Position numbers and translations under genes: made by a program. From positions 1-40,883 of IMG/VR virus record IMGVR_UViG_3300042876_000626: a stretch of DNA of 40,883 nucleotides. One strand, given 5' to 3'. A model generated the notes under the pieces. It was not told the origin of the DNA, searched no databases, and was given only the letters and a program-made list of their open reading frames with translations. Below, in pieces: positions 1-7,480 of the stretch. The first letter of the stretch is position 1, and the number at the start of each line of letters is the position of its first letter. Source of the DNA: a virus.

Positions 1-24
1 GGCGGCGCGCCCAGCTGGGCCAGC
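1..24. repeat. Terminal direct repeat closing the contig (left copy)
   Basis: The first 24 bases are identical to the last 24 (40860-40883). A coding frame on the minus strand reads through the join without interruption (...VLIDRWPSWARRLELW...). This shows the molecule is circular, circularly permuted, or was assembled as a circle. At 24 bp it is more likely an assembly overlap than a biological terminal redundancy. Confidence 0.9.
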
Positions 25-1393
25 GATCGATCAGCACGCGCTTCAGGGCGGCACCCTTGCCGCGCCAGACATCGGCCCGCAAGGCCGGGGCGGTGCTGCC
101 TTCGGGCAGGGCAGAGAGGCTCAGGATGATCAGGCGCGACAGGTCCTGCGGCTTCAGCTCGCCCGGGATCAGGATCGAGCTGAAGAAGAACGTGCTGTAG
201 ACGTTGCCGCCTGCGCCTTTCTGGTCGCTGGATCCCCGGAACCACTGGCCGCCAGAGCTGGCGACGCGGGCCAGGGTGATGATGTCCTTCTCTTTCGACG
301 ATCGCTCGTCGCCGGGCTCCAGTTCGTCCAGGGCGACGGGCAGGGATCCGTGGCCGATGCGGCTGGTGAGGCCGGACTTGGTGGCGTCGTTCGACTGCAC
401 CAGGCCCTTCTCGCCGCCGTGCACATGCTTGATCAGGTTCTGCAGGGTGGACTTGCCCGAGGCCTTGCCGCCGGTGATCCAGACGGTCGGCCGCCAGTCA
501 AGCGCCCCGCCCAGCATCTGCGTGCCGATCACGCCCAGCATCACCTGGGCATCGATGTCGCGCTGCCAGTTCCAGGTCGACAGGGTCTCAAGGATCTGCG
601 CGCCTGGTGCGGCCCCGTCCTTCACGGTCAGGGCGGGCTTCGGGATCGGGGGATAGGCCGGGTAGATCCGGCCGTGATGGGTGGCAGGCTCACGCTCGCC
701 CTCGGGCGTGATCAGCACGTCGCCGGCGTGGTAGATGAGCGATCCGTCATCATCGACCCAGGCACCGACGCCCCGGATCGCGCCCTCGGGATCGAAAAGG
801 CCCAGCTCGCCACAGGCAGCCATCATCGCGAAGGCAGCCTTGTCGGCCTCGAAGTCGTCGGGCTTGCGGCGGACGGCCCCGGTGTCCTTGTCGACGGTCA
901 CCTTGGCAAAGGCGTGAAAGAGGGCAGGCAGCCGGTGCGCGAAAAGCTGGGCGATGGTCTGCCGCTCGTGCTTGCCGATCGCGCGCAGCTGGCCCAGGGC
1001 GTCGAGGTAGTAGCAATGCCCGCCGTTCACGCCCAGGGGCTTGACGGGGCAGCCGTCCCAGATCTCGCCCTTGGGGCGTGACGGCCTGCCCCGTGGGGGT
1101 GCGGGGCCGTCGGTGCCTTGGTCGGGTGACGGGCCGGGATCCCCCGATCCAGTCGGGGGCAGGCTCTCGCCGGGCGGCGGCGGCGGGTCGTCCTTGGGCT
1201 TGCGCGAGGCCTTGGGCTTTGGCCCGGGCTCACCCGCGACGGGCGGCTCCTCGATCTCGGCCGCCAGGGCCGCGACGGGGCGCAAGGGCGTGACCTTGCC
1301 GCGCGCCCTGGGCTTGGCCACGGGCACCGGGCTGGCCGGCACATCGGGCAGCCAGTCGTCGACCGAGGAAGGGATGTCGGGGTCAGTGGTCAA
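1..1393 (-). CDS. P-loop ATPase, helicase/primase-associated (N-terminal part; continues across the contig join)
   Basis: This is the first 464 codons of a 690-residue protein whose remainder is at 40180-40859. The start is TTG at 1393, overlapping the upstream TGA (TTGA), with AGAGGTG just upstream. Residues 1-110 are proline-rich and probably disordered. A conserved-looking block follows (GCPVKPLG..GGHCYYLDALGQLR, about 114-137). A Walker A motif GGKASGKST has its lysine at residue 314, a Walker B VALDE ends at D356/E357, and a candidate arginine finger lies in DLSRLI (R420). It sits downstream of the primase-like gene and directly upstream of the iteron region. I infer a replicative helicase or initiator ATPase. 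Similar prophage proteins are often labelled 'bifunctional primase/helicase', but I see no Toprim or AEP primase motif in it. Confidence 0.8.
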   Translation of the reverse strand, partial: MTTDPDIPSSVDDWLPDVPASPVPVAKPRARGKVTPLRPVAALAAEIEEPPVAGEPGPKPKASRKPKDDPPPPPGESLPPTGSGDPGPSPDQGTDGPAPPRGRPSRPKGEIWDGCPVKPLGVNGGHCYYLDALGQLRAIGKHERQTIAQLFAHRLPALFHAFAKVTVDKDTGAVRRKPDDFEADKAAFAMMAACGELGLFDPEGAIRGVGAWVDDDGSLIYHAGDVLITPEGEREPATHHGRIYPAYPPIPKPALTVKDGAAPGAQILETLSTWNWQRDIDAQVMLGVIGTQMLGGALDWRPTVWITGGKASGKSTLQNLIKHVHGGEKGLVQSNDATKSGLTSRIGHGSLPVALDELEPGDERSSKEKDIITLARVASSGGQWFRGSSDQKGAGGNVYSTFFFSSILIPGELKPQDLSRLIILSLSALPEGSTAPALRADVWRGKGAALKRVLIDRWPSWARR

Positions 1394-1578
1394 GCCTGCA
1401 CCTCTGACGGGGCAAGGCAGGTCCAGGTGACGGTGAGGCCGGGGTTGGATGTCTCCAGCGCGGCGGTCATGCCGATGCCGGCAACGTTGCAGGTCTGCTC
1501 GTCACGCATCAGGCCGACAGGCACCTGGACGGACGGGCGATCGGCAACGCCCAAGGTCAGGATGAGAAGCCATTCCAT
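1390..1578 (-). CDS. Small hypothetical protein (62 aa)
   Basis: Short protein with a weakly hydrophobic N-terminus (MEWLLILTLGVA) and two cysteines (about residues 30 and 54). The hydrophobic stretch is too short to call a membrane segment with confidence; a signal-peptide-like start is possible. It lies 3 nt after the MazG-like gene and overlaps the TTG start of the ATPase, so it is translated within the replication operon. No family recognised. Confidence 0.6.
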   Translation of the reverse strand: MEWLLILTLGVADRPSVQVPVGLMRDEQTCNVAGIGMTAALETSNPGLTVTWTCLAPSEVQA

Positions 1579-1581
1579 GGG

Positions 1582-1848
1582 TCAGGCCCGCCCCAGCGGG
1601 TCGAGGCCCTTGGCGGTGCGCCAGTCGGTCAGGGTGGCATCGCCGTCCAGGACTACGCGGATCGCCATGACGGCCACCTGCACGGCCTCCTTGCGGACGG
1701 CTGCGGCCGGCTCCTCGAAGGTGGCCTTGGCCAGCTCTCCGACCTCCTCCATCAGGGCCAGCATGGTCACGTTGTCGCCGGGAAACTTGGTCCGGGCGCG
1801 GATAAGCTCGTTCCGAATGTCCCGGATCAACTGGTCAAGATCGCTCAC
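1582..1848 (-). CDS. MazG-like nucleotide pyrophosphohydrolase family protein (88 aa)
   Basis: Starts at GTG 1848, overlapping the primase stop as GTGA, with AGGAGGGGG upstream. An in-frame ATG further upstream (1932) lies inside the primase gene and is not needed. The all-helical protein has the MazG-type metal motif EEVGELAKA (E34, E35, E38) followed by KEAVQVAVMAIR and a closing LDGD. The family hydrolyses NTPs to NMPs and is common in phage nucleotide-metabolism modules. Whether this copy is catalytic is not clear, because the second motif reads ExxQ rather than ExxD. Q is common in short phage members of this group. Confidence 0.75.
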   Translation of the reverse strand: MSDLDQLIRDIRNELIRARTKFPGDNVTMLALMEEVGELAKATFEEPAAAVRKEAVQVAVMAIRVVLDGDATLTDWRTAKGLDPLGRA

Positions 1849-3026
1849 GCTGCCCCCTCCTGCTGTTGTTCTTCGGCCTGCGCCCGCATCAGGGCATCGT
1901 TCAGATCCTCGCCGGGCCGGTCGGATCGCCACACCCTCACGGTGCGGCCCTTGGCCTGGTGCTGGCGGATCGCCTCGGCCAGCTGCTCCTGCGCCTGGTC
2001 GCCCAGGTCGTGGTCGGTGATCAGCACAACCTCGGACACTTCCGGGGGCAGGCCGACCTTGCCCATGTTCGACAGGCTGTAGGCCGCCAGGACGCGGGCA
2101 TCGGGGCGCAGGATCCGGGCGCTTAGCGCGGTCTCGATCCCCTCGGCGATGTAGACGCGGGTGCCGGGCGGGCAGCGGTTCAGGGGCGCGCCCTTGCCGC
2201 CCTTGGGCCCCAGGCCGGAGGACAGGCGGATCGCGCAGCCGTCGCCCCAGGCGTAGACCTTCTTTGCCGGCAGGACCTGCCCCTCGGCCGACGGGTGAGG
2301 CACGCGGATCTTGGTCCAGCGCCCGGTGTCGGGGTCGATCCGCAGCCAGGTGCGGTGCACGGCCACGATCCGGCCCTGCAGGTTTGTCATCGCGGCCAGC
2401 ATGGCGGGGGCGTCGAACTCGATCACCTCGCCGGTGGTCTTGTCCTCAAAGCTGTAGCGGCACTTCGCCATGTAGCGCAGCGCGCGGGGCTGGTGGCCGA
2501 TGGTGGCTAGGTCGATGCCCCGGCCTTTGAGGTAGTAATCGACCGGCGTGCCGGCGATCTTCGGCTCGGCCGACAGCCACATCGCCTCGGCCCGGCGGGA
2601 TGCGCGGTCCTGGTCGCGGCGGGCGGCGGCTTCGGCCTCGGCCCGGCGGGCGCGGGCAGCGGCAAGGGCCACCTCACGCTGGCGCGCCTCGGCCGGGCTG
2701 TCGGTGGCAAGGCCAAGGAAGTGCCGCGCCTCGCGTAGCTGGTCGACCATGTTGGCCAGGCCCAGCCGAAGGCCGATCAGGTCGAAGACGTCGCCATGCT
2801 GGCCGGTGGCAAAGTCTTCCCACTTGCCGGCCTTGCGGCCAGAGGTGTGGATGCAGAAAGACCCGACCGACTTGTCGGCCCGGCCCGGGTTCAGGGTGAA
2901 GTATTTCCCCTTGTCCTCATAGCTGCCCTTGGCGGGCGGGGCGTAGTGATAGGCGAACTCGCCCATGCGGGCGACCAGCATCTCCTTGATCTCCTCGATC
3001 GAGTATGTCTGGCGCTGCCCGCTCAT
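1845..3026 (-). CDS. Toprim-domain primase-like protein (393 aa)
   Basis: Starts at ATG 3026; the longer upstream frame is low-complexity read-through. The C-terminal half has the Toprim signatures: YIAEGIETALS (E295) and VVLITDHD (D338, D340), then GEDLNDAL. The N-terminal region (KYFTLNPGRADK..., KWEDFATGQHGD) resembles the part before Toprim in DnaG/P4-type phage primases, but the CHC2 zinc cysteines are absent. Residues 115-148 form an Arg/Ala/Glu-rich helix, probably a linker. It is expected to lay primers at phage forks together with the downstream P-loop ATPase. Loss of the zinc finger suggests template recognition is handled differently or by a partner. Confidence 0.85.
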   Translation of the reverse strand: MSGQRQTYSIEEIKEMLVARMGEFAYHYAPPAKGSYEDKGKYFTLNPGRADKSVGSFCIHTSGRKAGKWEDFATGQHGDVFDLIGLRLGLANMVDQLREARHFLGLATDSPAEARQREVALAAARARRAEAEAAARRDQDRASRRAEAMWLSAEPKIAGTPVDYYLKGRGIDLATIGHQPRALRYMAKCRYSFEDKTTGEVIEFDAPAMLAAMTNLQGRIVAVHRTWLRIDPDTGRWTKIRVPHPSAEGQVLPAKKVYAWGDGCAIRLSSGLGPKGGKGAPLNRCPPGTRVYIAEGIETALSARILRPDARVLAAYSLSNMGKVGLPPEVSEVVLITDHDLGDQAQEQLAEAIRQHQAKGRTVRVWRSDRPGEDLNDALMRAQAEEQQQEGAA

Positions 3027-3030
3027 GGCG

Positions 3031-3351
3031 TCAGGCCCTGCCCTGCGGGGCCGGAAAGGCCTGGGCGGCCTGGTAGGTTGCGACAAAGGCCTTGGCGGCC
3101 TGGTCAAAGGCCTGCCGTGCATCGGCCTGCGGCTGGCCGTCGCCGGGCCCGGCCTCGATCACGGCGGCATAGGCGCGCATCAGCTGCGCGGTCTCGGCCG
3201 GGGCGATGCCGGCCAGCGCGGATGCGGTGATCTGCAGCAGGCAGGTGGCGGTGGTGATCGGGGGCAGCCCCAGGCTCGTCCCGGCGGTCAGCACCTGGGA
3301 CAGCTGGGCCTGCGCGAAGTGGATGACCATGGCTTGGGCGGACAGGTCCAT
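3031..3351 (-). CDS. Hypothetical early protein (106 aa)
   Basis: Starts at ATG 3351 in a TGATG overlap with the upstream gene; a GTG one codon earlier is also possible. The sequence is Ala/Gln-rich and mostly helical (LSAQAMVIHFAQAQLSQV...). No motif recognised. It lies between the SANT-like gene and the primase gene, so a replication accessory role is possible by position only. Confidence 0.65.
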   Translation of the reverse strand: MDLSAQAMVIHFAQAQLSQVLTAGTSLGLPPITTATCLLQITASALAGIAPAETAQLMRAYAAVIEAGPGDGQPQADARQAFDQAAKAFVATYQAAQAFPAPQGRA

Positions 3352-4721
3352 CACGCGGCACTCCGGGATTTCAGGGCCTGCAGGGCGAAGAACACGGCCT
3401 CGCGGGTGAAGCGGCGGACCTTTTTGCCCGTGGCGTCCTCGTAAAGCCCGGTCAAGAGATCAAAGCGCGGCTTGATCAGGTTCGCGGGCATGGTCAGCTG
3501 CAGGGCGATCTCCTGCGGCTGCCAGCCGGCGATCGACAGCTCCATCAGCTCCAGGTCGCGGTCCAGCGTCCAGCCGCCCTTGTCGGGCAGGGTCATCAGG
3601 TGGGCGGTGACCGGGTCGGCCCCCGCCTTCGCGGGGGCAGGCTCGTCGGGCTGGTTCCAGGCCTTCGCGGGGGCAGGCTGGTCGGTATGGGTGCCATGTG
3701 CGATGGCCGTCTCGCGCGACCTGGCGTCAAGGTCGGACGGTTGAACTGCCGGCGAGGTGGGGGCCTCGCCGGCAGCGTCCCCGTCGGAGGCCGTTTGTCC
3801 ATCTGTGGCATCAGCCTGGGCGGGACCTTCGGGGATAGGGTCGGGTTCGGGCTGGGCCAGAGTGGCGACACCCTGGGCCAGCGCCGCGTCCAGGCGGTCC
3901 CTCAGCTTGTTGTAGCACCGGAACACGGTGCCGTCTTCCGGGCGGCCCAGCTCTTGCGCTGCGGCCCTCACGGCTGCGCGCTTGGTCAGGCCCAGCCGGG
4001 TCACGCCACTGACCACAAGGGCGATCAGCCGGTCGTCTTCCCCGGTCGTCCATCCCGGTGCCCGCGCAAGCGCACTGGCTGCCATGGCGCTGGCCGATCC
4101 GGCGGGAGGTGCGCCGGGAGGTGCGGCGGGGGGTGCGGCGGGGGGCGTTGCCGCTGCCATGACCTGCTGCCCCCCGCCGCTTTCCGCCACGCCCTCGGAT
4201 GACGCTGCCTCGGCCAATGGGGGGGGAGTGGCCTCGGCGACTGCGGCCCCCGGACGAAGGTCCGGTTCTTGATCCAGCGGTGCAGCCTCGTCACCCGATC
4301 TGCTCGGGGCGGCGGAAAGGGTGCCCCCGGCGCTCTGGACAGCGGCCGGGGGCTCCACGGGCTCAAGCGCCGCCTCGGTCGGCGCGGCCTCGGTGGATGG
4401 GGTGTCCTCCATGATCTGGCGCACCAGATCGGCGGTCTGGGCAGGCCTGGTCATCGGCTGCGAAAAGTCGAGATCAGCCAGCCGCCGATCGAGCTTCAGC
4501 TCGATGCGCGCGACGTCCTGCAGGGTGGCCTGGTTCGGGGCGAACGGCATGCGGAAGTTGGTGGTGATCGTCACCGCCTCGCCCGGGGTCAGGTCAAAGC
4601 GCGGGGCAAGGCCCTGGTCGTCCAGGTCGCGGCCGACGGCTTCCAGCGTGACAAGGGTGCCTGAAAGGTCGGTCAGGTCGGCAAGGGACAGGTCGTTGAG
4701 GGTTCGGTCAGGCGGCGGCAT
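3351..4721 (-). CDS. Two-domain SANT/Myb-like putative DNA-binding protein (456 aa)
   Basis: Starts at ATG 4721, overlapping the upstream gene by 14 nt. Residues 1-105 form an ordered N-terminal region (PGEAVTITTNFRMPFAPNQ). Long Ala/Pro/Glu linkers separate two similar compact helical blocks. Block 1 is at about 224-283 (GWTTGEDDRLIALV...AAAQELGR...NKLRDRL) and block 2 at about 383-450 (GWTLDRDLELMELS...LIKPRFDLL). The W-x4-D/E-D layout and spaced helices resemble SANT/Myb or Trihelix-type DNA-binding folds. I infer a DNA-binding early protein that could bridge two sites; a regulatory role is an alternative. The linker holds an in-frame 36-bp duplication giving two PAPAKA units. Confidence 0.7.
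   Translation of the reverse strand: MPPPDRTLNDLSLADLTDLSGTLVTLEAVGRDLDDQGLAPRFDLTPGEAVTITTNFRMPFAPNQATLQDVARIELKLDRRLADLDFSQPMTRPAQTADLVRQIMEDTPSTEAAPTEAALEPVEPPAAVQSAGGTLSAAPSRSGDEAAPLDQEPDLRPGAAVAEATPPPLAEAASSEGVAESGGGQQVMAAATPPAAPPAAPPGAPPAGSASAMAASALARAPGWTTGEDDRLIALVVSGVTRLGLTKRAAVRAAAQELGRPEDGTVFRCYNKLRDRLDAALAQGVATLAQPEPDPIPEGPAQADATDGQTASDGDAAGEAPTSPAVQPSDLDARSRETAIAHGTHTDQPAPAKAWNQPDEPAPAKAGADPVTAHLMTLPDKGGWTLDRDLELMELSIAGWQPQEIALQLTMPANLIKPRFDLLTGLYEDATGKKVRRFTREAVFFALQALKSRSAA
3625..3679. repeat. 36-bp-period tandem duplication inside the SANT-like gene
   Basis: GCCTTCGCGGGGGCAGGCT occurs at 3625-3643 and again at 3661-3679. The 36-bp period is a multiple of three, so it encodes two related 12-residue units (DQPAPAKAWNQP and DEPAPAKAGADP) in the flexible linker. 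Confidence 0.85.
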
Positions 4722-5082
4722 GCGGCGTCTCCGTGGCTGGCGGGGTTTCGGGCAGGGTTTCGGGCAGGGTGTTCTCATCCGGCCAGCAGGCCGCGCAGGC
4801 GGCGGCCCCACGGGCCATGAAGACGGCGGCCAGGGCTGCGTCCAGATCCAGCCGGGCAAAGGCCTGGTCGGTGCTGGCGGGGTTTGCGGCGGCATCGGCC
4901 ACGGCTTGCGCGGCATTGGCCAGGGGGGCAATCAGCGGGTGGGCGTGGTTCACCTGCGGGACCAGGCGGCGGATCTGGGCCAGCATCATGTCGCGGTTCG
5001 GGTCGGTCCAGCGGGTGCAGGCAACCCAGCCGCACAGGTTGATCAGCGCCTGGTCCCAAAGGGTCAGCCGGGGCGCGGTCAT
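4708..5082 (-). CDS. Hypothetical early protein (124 aa)
   Basis: Starts at ATG 5082, in an ATGA overlap with the TM-peptide gene. Helical protein (LTLWDQALINLCGWVACTRW, then MMLAQIRRLVPQV) with five cysteines overall, a CAACW motif near the C-terminus and a Pro/Thr/Glu-rich tail. No family recognised. It is co-translated with the SANT-like gene. Confidence 0.65.
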   Translation of the reverse strand: MTAPRLTLWDQALINLCGWVACTRWTDPNRDMMLAQIRRLVPQVNHAHPLIAPLANAAQAVADAAANPASTDQAFARLDLDAALAAVFMARGAAACAACWPDENTLPETLPETPPATETPHAAA

Positions 5083-5222
5083 GTCAGCACCGCGACGATC
5101 AGCTTGGCAGCGCCAAAGGCGGCCAGCGCCAGGAGCCACAGGATGACCAGGACGACAACGCCCTTGAAAAAGGGGTTGACCGGCGGGATCGGATCCCAGT
5201 CCTGATCGTTGCGGTCACCCAT
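5079..5222 (-). CDS. Single-pass membrane peptide (47 aa)
   Basis: Starts at ATG 5222, overlapping the upstream gene by 8 nt. After a charged N-terminus (MGDRNDQDWDPIPP) comes one clear hydrophobic helix (VVVLVILWLLALAAFGAAKL) reaching almost to the C-terminus. It is probably an inner-membrane peptide. Function unknown; it is in the early lytic operon, not next to the lysis genes. Confidence 0.65.
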   Translation of the reverse strand: MGDRNDQDWDPIPPVNPFFKGVVVLVILWLLALAAFGAAKLIVAVLT

Positions 5223-5508
5223 CGATGTCGGCCCGGAACGGCAGGGTGGGGGCGACAGGCGCGACGGCCAGGCGGATCCCGCGCTCCAGGTCATCGCCTA
5301 AGGAGCGCAGGGCAGCCGGGTCGCGCCGGTTGACCTCATACATGGTCGCGAAACTCATGATCAGCGGATAGGCCGGGTGATCGCGGCGAAGCAGTTCCTC
5401 GGCCTTCACGCGCATGTCCTCGACCGCATGCTCGGTCAGCTGGCCGGTGCGGGCCGACAGGGCCACGGCGAAGGCCGCCATCAGGGCGGGCAGATGCTCG
5501 TCACCCAT
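5215..5508 (-). CDS. Hypothetical early protein (97 aa)
   Basis: Starts at ATG 5508 with GGAGG 8 nt upstream. Helical, moderately charged (EDMRVKAEELLRRDHPAYPL). No motif recognised. Confidence 0.7.
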   Translation of the reverse strand: MGDEHLPALMAAFAVALSARTGQLTEHAVEDMRVKAEELLRRDHPAYPLIMSFATMYEVNRRDPAALRSLGDDLERGIRLAVAPVAPTLPFRADIDG

Positions 5509-5713
5509 GGCGCGCCTCCGGGCAAAGGGTCGGGGGTGTGATGGTCGGGCCGGCCGCCCCGCTTGCCTGCTTGCCAGCGGCCGGCCCTGGCCCCGGCGGC
5601 CAAGCCGGGGATCTGATGAAAGCGGCGGGCAGCGTGACGCCACCCGCCAGGCGCGCAGCCCGGTCTGTTGAGGCAGATGCCATGGCGTATGGCTGGGCCG
5701 CGGGGAACGTCAT
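5501..5713 (-). CDS. Small hypothetical protein (70 aa)
   Basis: Its ATG (5713) overlaps the Cro-like gene's TGA as ATGA, and its stop overlaps the next gene, the same junction style seen throughout. That is the main support. The composition is Pro/Ala/Gly-rich with no recognisable motif, so it could be a chance frame in GC-rich DNA. Confidence 0.45.
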   Translation of the reverse strand: MTFPAAQPYAMASASTDRAARLAGGVTLPAAFIRSPAWPPGPGPAAGKQASGAAGPTITPPTLCPEARHG

Positions 5714-6111
5714 GCCGACACCCCGGTTTGATCGGGGGCGGGATGGCGGATCGATGTGAGGGGCGCGGTCATGGCGGCGTCGGCCGCGATCGCACGCGCG
5801 CCCTCGGACAGCTTGCGCAGGGCAAGGATATCCTCGACCTCCGCCTCGCTCGCGCCCCAGATCAGATGCTCGGCCCTGAGGCCAAGGTTGTGGGCGGCGG
5901 AATGGGCGAGGAGGCGGCGCAGCACCTCGACCGAGGGCAGGTCTCCAGGACGGCGGCCGTCACGCTCTCGCCGCCAGTGGTAACCGGCCTTCATGCCATA
6001 GCCGATGGCCGGGCCAAGAACTTCGGGCGGGCCGATCAGCCGCTCACAGACCTGCATCGGGGTCAGAAACGTGGGCGCTGCGGCGCTATCTGGTGCGTGG
6101 TTATGTGACAT
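5710..6111 (-). CDS. Cro-like putative HTH regulator (133 aa), first gene of the lytic operon
   Basis: Divergent from the repressor gene. Residues about 18-55 (QVCERLIGPPEVLGPAIG, then YHWRRERDGRRPGDLPS) look like the YdaS/Cro-type helix-turn-helix found opposite prophage repressors: a 'GYGMKAGYHWRR' recognition region followed by 'GDLPS'. The likely role is to open the lytic programme and repress the repressor promoter. The ATG at 6111 abuts a perfect 8-bp palindrome and has no obvious Shine-Dalgarno, so the message may be leaderless. An internal ATG at 6057 is the alternative start. Confidence 0.7.
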   Translation of the reverse strand: MSHNHAPDSAAAPTFLTPMQVCERLIGPPEVLGPAIGYGMKAGYHWRRERDGRRPGDLPSVEVLRRLLAHSAAHNLGLRAEHLIWGASEAEVEDILALRKLSEGARAIAADAAMTAPLTSIRHPAPDQTGVSA

Positions 6112-6130
6112 GACGCTAGATGTAGCGTCA
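6111..6130. promoter_or_regulatory. Palindromic operator over the leftward promoter
   Basis: TGACGCTA-GATG-TAGCGTCA is a perfect 8-bp inverted repeat with a 4-bp spacer. It touches the Cro-like start codon. On the minus strand, TACATC (6124-6119) inside it could be a -10, with TTGCTC (6148-6143) as -35 at 18 bp spacing. Binding here would block leftward lytic transcription. Which protein binds it is not shown. Confidence 0.7.
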
Positions 6131-6207
6131 ATTGAACTGACGGAGCAACAGAAATTTTCAGTTAAACCGACATTCGTTTCAGGTTACGCGGCCTTACCTA
6201 ACTGAAA
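6131..6207. promoter_or_regulatory. Divergent immunity control region with TTTCAGTTA half-sites
   Basis: The region is AT-richer than the rest of the genome. TTTCAGTTA (6156-6164) is repeated inverted as TAACTGAAA (6199-6207), the latter overlapping the first base of the repressor ATG. A shorter copy, GAACTGA, is at 6134-6140. These look like operator half-sites for the repressor or the Cro-like protein. Repressor translation also lacks a visible Shine-Dalgarno, so both divergent messages may be leaderless. Confidence 0.6.
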
Positions 6208-6821
6208 TGGATATTCTGTGGTTCAAACAGCAGCAAAAGCGGGTCGGCGTCACTGCTGATGAGATCGCCCAGAAGATGGGTCGGGCTCGCTCCAATGTGT
6301 CTCACATCCTTAACGGGCATCAGCGGATGTCTCTGGACTGGGCCAAGGCCTTTTCGGAGGTGCTGCAGGTGCCGCTCGCGACGGTGCTGGAAAAGGCTGG
6401 CGTCACCGATGCGCCCACGGTTCAGGCCGTGACGCCGGGCTTTGCCGAAAGCGACGCAGCCCCTTGGGTGCCGGGGCCGGAAACGTCAGGCGCGCGGGAG
6501 GTTTCGACCGTGGCCTCCGCCCTTGGCGGCGGCCGGCCTGGCGTCGATGTGTGGCGGGTCAAGGGGCAGGCCATGGCCCTGTCGGGCCTGCTGGCCGGGG
6601 ACTTCATGCTGGTCGACACGCACCAGGCCGAACGGGTGAAGCCCGGCGATGTGGTGGTGGCCCAGGTCTACAACCCGCGCGGCGCGACCACGGTGCTGCG
6701 GCGGTACGAGCCTCCGGTGCTGATTGCCGCGACTGCCGATCCGGCAGAGGGGCGGGTGCATGTGGTGGACGGGATCAACGTGGTGATCCGGGGCAAGGTC
6801 GTGGCCAGCTGGAGGGTGTGA
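6207..6821 (+). CDS. XRE-family phage repressor with degenerate S24/LexA-like domain (204 aa)
   Basis: The N-terminal helix-turn-helix (about 15-45: VTADEIAQKMGRARSNVSHI) is XRE-type. The C-terminal half (about 113-204) follows the S24 peptidase fold: VWRVKGQAMALSGLLAGDFM, then KPGDVVVAQV and VVDGINVVIRGKVV. The catalytic serine of the usual GDSM box is alanine here (GQAM, A122). The lysine expected in the TVKR box is leucine (TTVLRR, L164). The domain should dimerise but not self-cleave. The likely role is maintenance of lysogeny from the 6111-6207 operators, with an induction route other than RecA-stimulated autoproteolysis. Confidence 0.85.
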   Translation: MDILWFKQQQKRVGVTADEIAQKMGRARSNVSHILNGHQRMSLDWAKAFSEVLQVPLATVLEKAGVTDAPTVQAVTPGFAESDAAPWVPGPETSGAREVSTVASALGGGRPGVDVWRVKGQAMALSGLLAGDFMLVDTHQAERVKPGDVVVAQVYNPRGATTVLRRYEPPVLIAATADPAEGRVHVVDGINVVIRGKVVASWRV

Positions 6822-7480
6822 TGGACCAGCTTCCAATCAACCCATTCGAAAAACTCATTTACGACAGGGCCTTCGCGCGCTGGCAGACGTACGGCCTAGT
6901 GCTTAGCATGTTCGGCTTGGTGCCAGTGCTCTGGCCCTTTTGGGATCAGATCGTGGAGACGTTGACCTTCGAAATTGCGGCAGGCCTCGTTTCTCTGGTA
7001 CAAATCGGACTGGTGGTTGCAATCCCTTATCGATTGGCAGCCTACATGGCGGCCCGCGAACTGGCCGACGCGCGACGGGGTGGAACAATTCCTAACTGGC
7101 AGCCGCCCGAGCAGCCGAAACGAGAAAAGCGCCCAGTCCTGTATTTGCCACTTCAGTCTGATCTGGCGGCTTCTTGGGACAGGGATGCAAAGAGGTTCGT
7201 GGTCAAGCGCGATGGCCAACCCGATCGAATAGCGGGCCCTGACATGCACCAGAAGCTTGAAGCAACCCGCCTGCGGATCGTCTGCGCTGATGGCTACACC
7301 GACGAACAGCGGGAGTTTCTCCTGTATCGCGTTCACCTTGCCATTGCCTTGGCGGTCGAAGGGCAAGAGCCTGCAACCACCTTGGTCAAGGGAAATTCTG
7401 CCGAAGATCTGGCCAACAAGATCGCCACCGATGGCGCGCGGACGAACTATCGAGACTGGCGGCGGGCGCAAAATTTCTGA
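6821..7480 (+). CDS. Two-pass membrane protein co-expressed with the repressor (219 aa)
   Basis: Starts at ATG 6821 in a TGATG overlap with the repressor stop, with GGAGGG upstream. Two hydrophobic helices (about 22-42 and 51-73) are followed by a ~145-residue soluble, charged domain with no motif I recognise. It is clearly less GC-rich than its neighbours and uses different codons, suggesting recent acquisition. Being expressed from the repressor promoter, it would be made in lysogens. A superinfection-exclusion or lysogenic-conversion role is a reasonable inference. Confidence 0.75.
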   Translation: MDQLPINPFEKLIYDRAFARWQTYGLVLSMFGLVPVLWPFWDQIVETLTFEIAAGLVSLVQIGLVVAIPYRLAAYMAARELADARRGGTIPNWQPPEQPKREKRPVLYLPLQSDLAASWDRDAKRFVVKRDGQPDRIAGPDMHQKLEATRLRIVCADGYTDEQREFLLYRVHLAIALAVEGQEPATTLVKGNSAEDLANKIATDGARTNYRDWRRAQNF

